Positions 43,401 to 64,000 of a stretch of DNA of 64,000 nt are shown here, one piece after another. The translations under genes were made by a program, and so were the position numbers. The DNA comes from Elysia crispata (lineage: Eukaryota; Mollusca; Gastropoda; Plakobranchidae): NCBI GenBank assembly GCA_033675545.1, contig JAWDGP010007174.1:512501-576500 (forward strand), given 5' to 3'. The notes beneath the pieces were generated by a model. It searched no databases, was not told the DNA's origin, and saw only the letters and a program-made list of their open reading frames with translations. The first letter of the stretch is position 1, and the number at the start of each line of letters is the position of its first letter.

Positions 43401-44538
43401 TTACTCCTGGTCTTCAGTTTGAATTTAGCAGCCACTGGAACATGATCAGTCAACCACAGAGTAGATCTTTGCCAAGAGGAGAGCATATTTAAATCTTTTA
43501 CTGATGTAATTGATCTCGTTTCTGCTTCCATCTCCTGGGCTTTTCCATGTCTATTTCCTTTTTGTTGAATGCTGGAGACATGTCTTTCTGATTATAAGGT
43601 TGTTGGTATTACATTGCTTAACATGTTTCTCTCCTTGATTGTTTCTGATGCCCTATCCATGATGACACCCACATTTTACTGCATTTCCCTCTCTTACTTT
43701 TGCATCAAAATGGTCCAAAGCATGATGATAAGAAGTTCCTGCTATCTGCATTGAGCCTTTGCTTGCTCTATATCTTCATAAAACTTTTCTATGTCATTAT
43801 TGCTACTTGTTGATGTTGATACATATATTTAAATGATCTTAAGATCCAATGGTTTTTCTATTATCTGTAAAAGTTAACATGATCTGATTGTGACCAATAT
43901 CCTTAGGCTATTTTTCCCATGTCTTGATCCCACACAATAGCCACCCCTGTCTGGTGTTCTGTGCCTCCTGAGTAGGATATAGCATATGTTCCTGATGTTA
44001 TCTTTAGTGCGCCTTGCCATCTTACTTTGCTCATGCTTAGAATATAATATTTATTTTTATCCTTTTCATTTCTCATTTTATGTTGTCTAACTTTTACTCT
44101 TGTAGCCTTTTTTTTTTAAATGCCATGTTACTGCTTTTGTTTTAATTTCATTAAAAAAAATTGTTTTACCTTCCACCTGAAGTTTCATGAATTTGAGATA
44201 TCAATCAAAACTATTTCAAAAGAGCTAAATAATGAAAGCAAGCTAGTTCACAGGTATTGATGTTATTTTATGTATTTCCTTCAAGAATGTAAGACAAATA
44301 TTCATGTGTAGTACAAGTAGGATTTTTTCACTATAAAAGTCAACCTTTACTTAACTTTATTGCATTTTGAAATCTGTGGCCTCATTCATCCCCATATAAT
44401 TACTCACAGCTATCACTAAAACACCCCTCATTTCATCTTGACAGGAAACGAGACAAAGATGATTTGCTCAACTATGTAGATGGCCAGACTGGTTTCTATA
44501 AAGACGGTGTTCAGTTTGTGAAAAAGATGAAGAGATGA
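37491..44538 (+). CDS. FSAF1: Small-subunit processome assembly factor (C1orf131), complete
   Basis: Coding exons 37491-37592, 40287-40445, 41264-41388 and 44445-44538 (TGA at 44536); phases join to 159 codons. The start is firm: TAG lies in frame 15 bases upstream within the same exon, which begins after an acceptor at 37469. Landmarks shared with human C1orf131 are EVEVVVFNN near the start, KAKYEIRKLGIHGMDKSNKQ (human KARLEVHKFGITGYKKEKQ), LGATPPRNKVYHIKEYQ (human LGAKPPKKSYVNYKVLQ), a Lys/Glu-rich helix, and the tail GFYKDGVQFVKKMK (human GKFKNGTLILS). The family is a nucleolar component of the small-subunit processome. It is shorter than the human protein (about 290 residues), mainly at the N-terminus. 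Introns 1 and 3 carry transposons. Confidence 0.9.
37621..39892 (+). mobile_element. Degenerate DNA transposon with RAG1-N-like segment
   Basis: Lies in FSAF1 intron 1. Inverted ends: GTTCACTTTAGTT at 37633-37645 is matched exactly by its reverse complement at 39864-39876, and outside this AATT..G recurs, giving 17 of 19 matching bases. Both ends can be read outward to a CAC start (37621 and 39892). Inside, 38425-39330 encodes zinc-finger-like pieces resembling the N-terminal region of RAG1 and of the N-RAG transposons known from Aplysia. No target duplication is clear. Superfamily unresolved; CAC ends suit the CACTA/Chapaev/Transib group. Confidence 0.5.
38425..39330 (+). pseudogene. RAG1 N-terminus-like transposon ORF, decayed
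   Basis: Pieces in order on the plus strand: HLKHVDSLCRICGRRT (compare RAG1 LRHLCRICGNSF), KAKLLKDCFEEDA in another frame, EANDCPQCQQFKYF (compare SCDICN), LSKCVHRYMIDCTIHDA, and IQCVAKKADALVSFKRVL with a following Cys-rich stretch where RAG1 has its RING finger (ISCQICEHILADPV). Stops and frame changes separate the pieces, and there is no sign of splicing into FSAF1. The order of the Cys motifs, not overall identity, supports the call. A generic zinc-finger transposon ORF is the alternative. Confidence 0.42.
41445..44065 (-). mobile_element. RTE-type LINE, 5'-truncated, in FSAF1 intron 3
   Basis: Read on the minus strand from 44065: partial APE endonuclease (SKVRWQGALKITSGTY, then IYVSTSTSSNNDIEKFYEDI, then TDHVPVAAKFKLK near 43430); linker and RT start (PPIMKDDI near 42910); RT core with EEKCGFKERKSTTNAI, the catalytic motif YADDTVLFAENKEDL near 42190 and FQYKYLGTLISSDG-like text near 41970; C-terminal YGCEAWT near 41790. 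It ends in (TGAT)n (TCAATCAATCAA on the plus strand at about 41447). Frame interruptions are scattered through it. The first part of the endonuclease is missing. Clade by RT phrases: RTE. Confidence 0.88.
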
Positions 44539-44747
44539 TAGCTACATTCTCTGCATATCAAGTTTTGAGTGTCCTCTGTAATTATTAATGCAAGGATTTC
44601 ATTGTAAAAACCATTTTAAAGCCTTTATCATTACCACTGACTGCTTTTTTTAATTTTTTTTTGCTATTTATTTTCATGACTTAGTTAAGAAGAGAAAATT
44701 TTGCACATGTACCTATATGCATATGTACAGATTCAAAGACTGATTTA

Positions 44748-44753
44748 AATAAA
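44748..44753 (+). promoter_or_regulatory. Poly(A) signal of FSAF1
   Basis: AATAAA 210 bases after the FSAF1 stop, the first good signal, followed by T-rich sequence. Confidence 0.6.
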
Positions 44754-46377
44754 ATATTACTAAACTAATAGAACTTGAGATGTTTAATTCATTTGGCTTG
44801 GCTTCAATGCTTAATATGAAATTGTTTTTAAGTTTGAAATTTTTGAAAATATATAATTTATGGTGTTTTTTCTTCTTTTTATATAGCTCTCCTCTGTAAT
44901 ATGCTCAAAATGCTTTACAGAGTTTCCCAGACAAGCTAATAATCAACAAGGGTGCCTTTTTAAACCTACAGAGCTATTAAAAACAACAATCACTCGGTCA
45001 ATCATAAGATCTTTCACTATATAGAGAAGTGATTATTTAACAGCAGATCCAAGAGCCAAATGTCTACTAATAGACTATTTTTTAGGATTAATGATCAATT
45101 GCTCAAGTACACATAACTCTTGTCAGAATCTTGAAAAATTGATAAAATTCAAGCTCAACCTACTTTACAGTCTTAAAAATTATTATTTCTATACACATTC
45201 ATCAGTCGTAAAGTTGAATTCCTGATACTTCAAACATTAAGGAAAGCAAAACATGCATGAAAACAGAATTATTTGTACTGATACTATCCTAGCAAACCTT
45301 TACAAGAAAATTGTGAAGACAAAAACATAAGTCAAAAAGAGCAAAAACTTTTGGAAAAATGCACTTTATTTTCAGTCAGTTTCCATATTTTTTTTTGATT
45401 CATTGGTGCAGCAGTGTTTAATTTATCCAGAAATTAGATGGAAATAAAAATTAATCTCTGCATAAAATGACAACATGTGTTATAAATTGCACACATAAAA
45501 AATTAAAGAATATACATAATCATAGTGAAAGTAACTCATGTTCACATGAGAGTTTATGGTGCATGGATAAACAGTATACATGTAACACTATTGTAACAAT
45601 GAGGTTTTTTTTCCAACAAAATCTGAAACTGAATAATAAAAAAATTGAAAATTTATCATTAAATGAGACAGACGAACCTAGATGGATCATTCTGGTATGA
45701 ACAAAAATAGATAATTTATAATTTAGATTGTTCTTCAGCTATACAGAATCTTTTACCAATTGATACTAGTGATATTTTCACTTATTTAAAACTTTAATCT
45801 CACCTGCATATTGAAGCAAGAAATATAAGTTTAGTTTAAAAGTATAGAAAGAAAAGGAGCAGAATTTGTTTTCTCAGATTGTCTTGCAGCTAGTTTCATA
45901 CTTAGAGGATTATTAACCATTGATACATGCAAGTTTTAAAAAGCAATACATTTATAGTGTAGAATCAATGGAGCAGCAGAAACTGTTAAAAGATAATGTT
46001 TGCTTCAAACATATTGATTTAATTAAATTTATTCAGTCAAATCTATCCCGTCCCCATCTCTTCTTTCCCACCACTCTCCCCAATACACACACAGTTTTCT
46101 GTGCTTCCCCAAAAGGTGTACATTTCATGTAAATATTATTTATACCCGAATAAAATTGATTTTCGATTTAATTTATATTGCTTGTTTCTGGAGTCACAAC
46201 AAATTTGATTTTAATGCTAAAAACCAAAACCTTGGCAACAGGTTTTGCATTATTATATTGTTTTAATATGTACATACAACATTATTATATTGTTTTAATA
46301 CGTACATACAACAGAAAATGTTACTTTTACACAAATTTTTAACCGCATGATAAAAACTAAAATGCAAACATCAAGCC
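44754..46377. other. Convergent intergenic region and 3' UTR of the acidic-tail gene
   Basis: No coding segment recognised. AT-rich. A 32-base direct duplication (ATTATATTGTTTTAATA.GTACATACAAC) lies at about 46246-46312. TTTATT at 46028-46033 is a candidate minus-strand poly(A) signal for the acidic-tail gene. Confidence 0.55.
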
Positions 46378-46575
46378 CTAGACAGCAGAACCTTCTGGTA
46401 CTTCGCATGATTCCTCCACCACATGATCTTCCATTTCCTGGTTTTCCTGCTCTGCCTTTGAATTCTCTTGATTTTCACCTTGTAATTCTTCATTAACGGG
46501 CACAAGTTTTTCTTCTTTTGTATTTTCAGTATTTGGTATACCCAATTCTTCCTCTTTTTTATCAGCCTCTGTAGC
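46378..46575 (-). CDS. In-frame extension beyond the TAG of the acidic-tail gene
   Basis: After the TAG at 46578-46576 the same frame runs 65 more codons to a second TAG at 46380-46378. The translation stays acidic and Gln/Asn-rich (ATEADKKEEELGIPNT near its start, EDHVVEESCEVPEGSAV at its end) and is not distinguishable in style from the residues before the stop. Three explanations fit: a recent nonsense change or allele (CAG to TAG in a CAA-CAG context is one step), a base error in the assembly, or stop readthrough. The bases after the stop, GCTACA, do not match the well-known CARYYA readthrough context. Confidence 0.55.
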   Translation of the reverse strand, partial: ATEADKKEEELGIPNTENTKEEKLVPVNEELQGENQENSKAEQENQEMEDHVVEESCEVPEGSAV

Positions 46576-63943
<17,368 letters not shown>

Positions 63944-64000
63944 CTGTGGAAAATGTTTCACAGTACATTTTGTAAATATAACATTGTATATGGCAGAACC

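Overview
The window is animal nuclear DNA: AT-rich, with short exons bounded by GT/AG in long introns, many microsatellites and many degraded mobile elements. Gene content (an axonemal tektin-like protein, RAB14, a small-subunit processome factor), transposons with RAG1-N-terminus-like zinc fingers, RTE-type LINEs and the many AGATCTAG palindromes suggest a mollusc, probably a gastropod. That placement is inference; no mitochondrial or rRNA marker is present.

Layout. (1) 1-12,805, plus strand: the 3' two thirds of a tektin-like gene (TEKTL1/CCDC105 type), six exons, entered from outside the window; a hairpin-bearing minisatellite of about 1.1 kb sits in one intron. (2) 12.8-17.5 kb: no gene seen. 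(3) 17.5-30.4 kb, minus strand: a complete RAB14 gene, eight coding exons giving exactly 215 residues, with a probable long 3' UTR and a probable separate 5' UTR exon. (4) 30.4-37.5 kb: divergent intergenic or 5' region with a cluster of perfect CCGACAATTGTCGG-type palindromes, a LINE fragment and a compound CT/GA/TAG microsatellite. (5) 37.5-44.8 kb, plus strand: complete FSAF1 (C1orf131) gene, four coding exons, 159 residues; intron 1 holds a RAG1-N-like transposon relic and intron 3 an antisense RTE LINE. (6) 46.4-64.0 kb, minus strand: the 3' part of a large gene I do not recognise, twelve exons and about 1,100 residues of mostly disordered protein with an acidic tail; its frame stays open for 65 codons beyond a TAG. 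Its introns carry a tRNA-type SINE, a CAC-ended DNA transposon with a zinc-finger ORF, a TTAA-flanked MITE and a 153-bp tandem duplication.

The four host genes show no shared pathway. RAB14 and FSAF1 are divergent housekeeping genes; TEKTL1 and RAB14 converge, as do FSAF1 and the acidic-tail gene. The observations most worth following are the two RAG1-N-like DNA transposons (37.6-39.9 kb and 53.3-55.2 kb), the palindrome cluster at 31.3-31.5 kb, and the in-frame stop in the acidic-tail gene.
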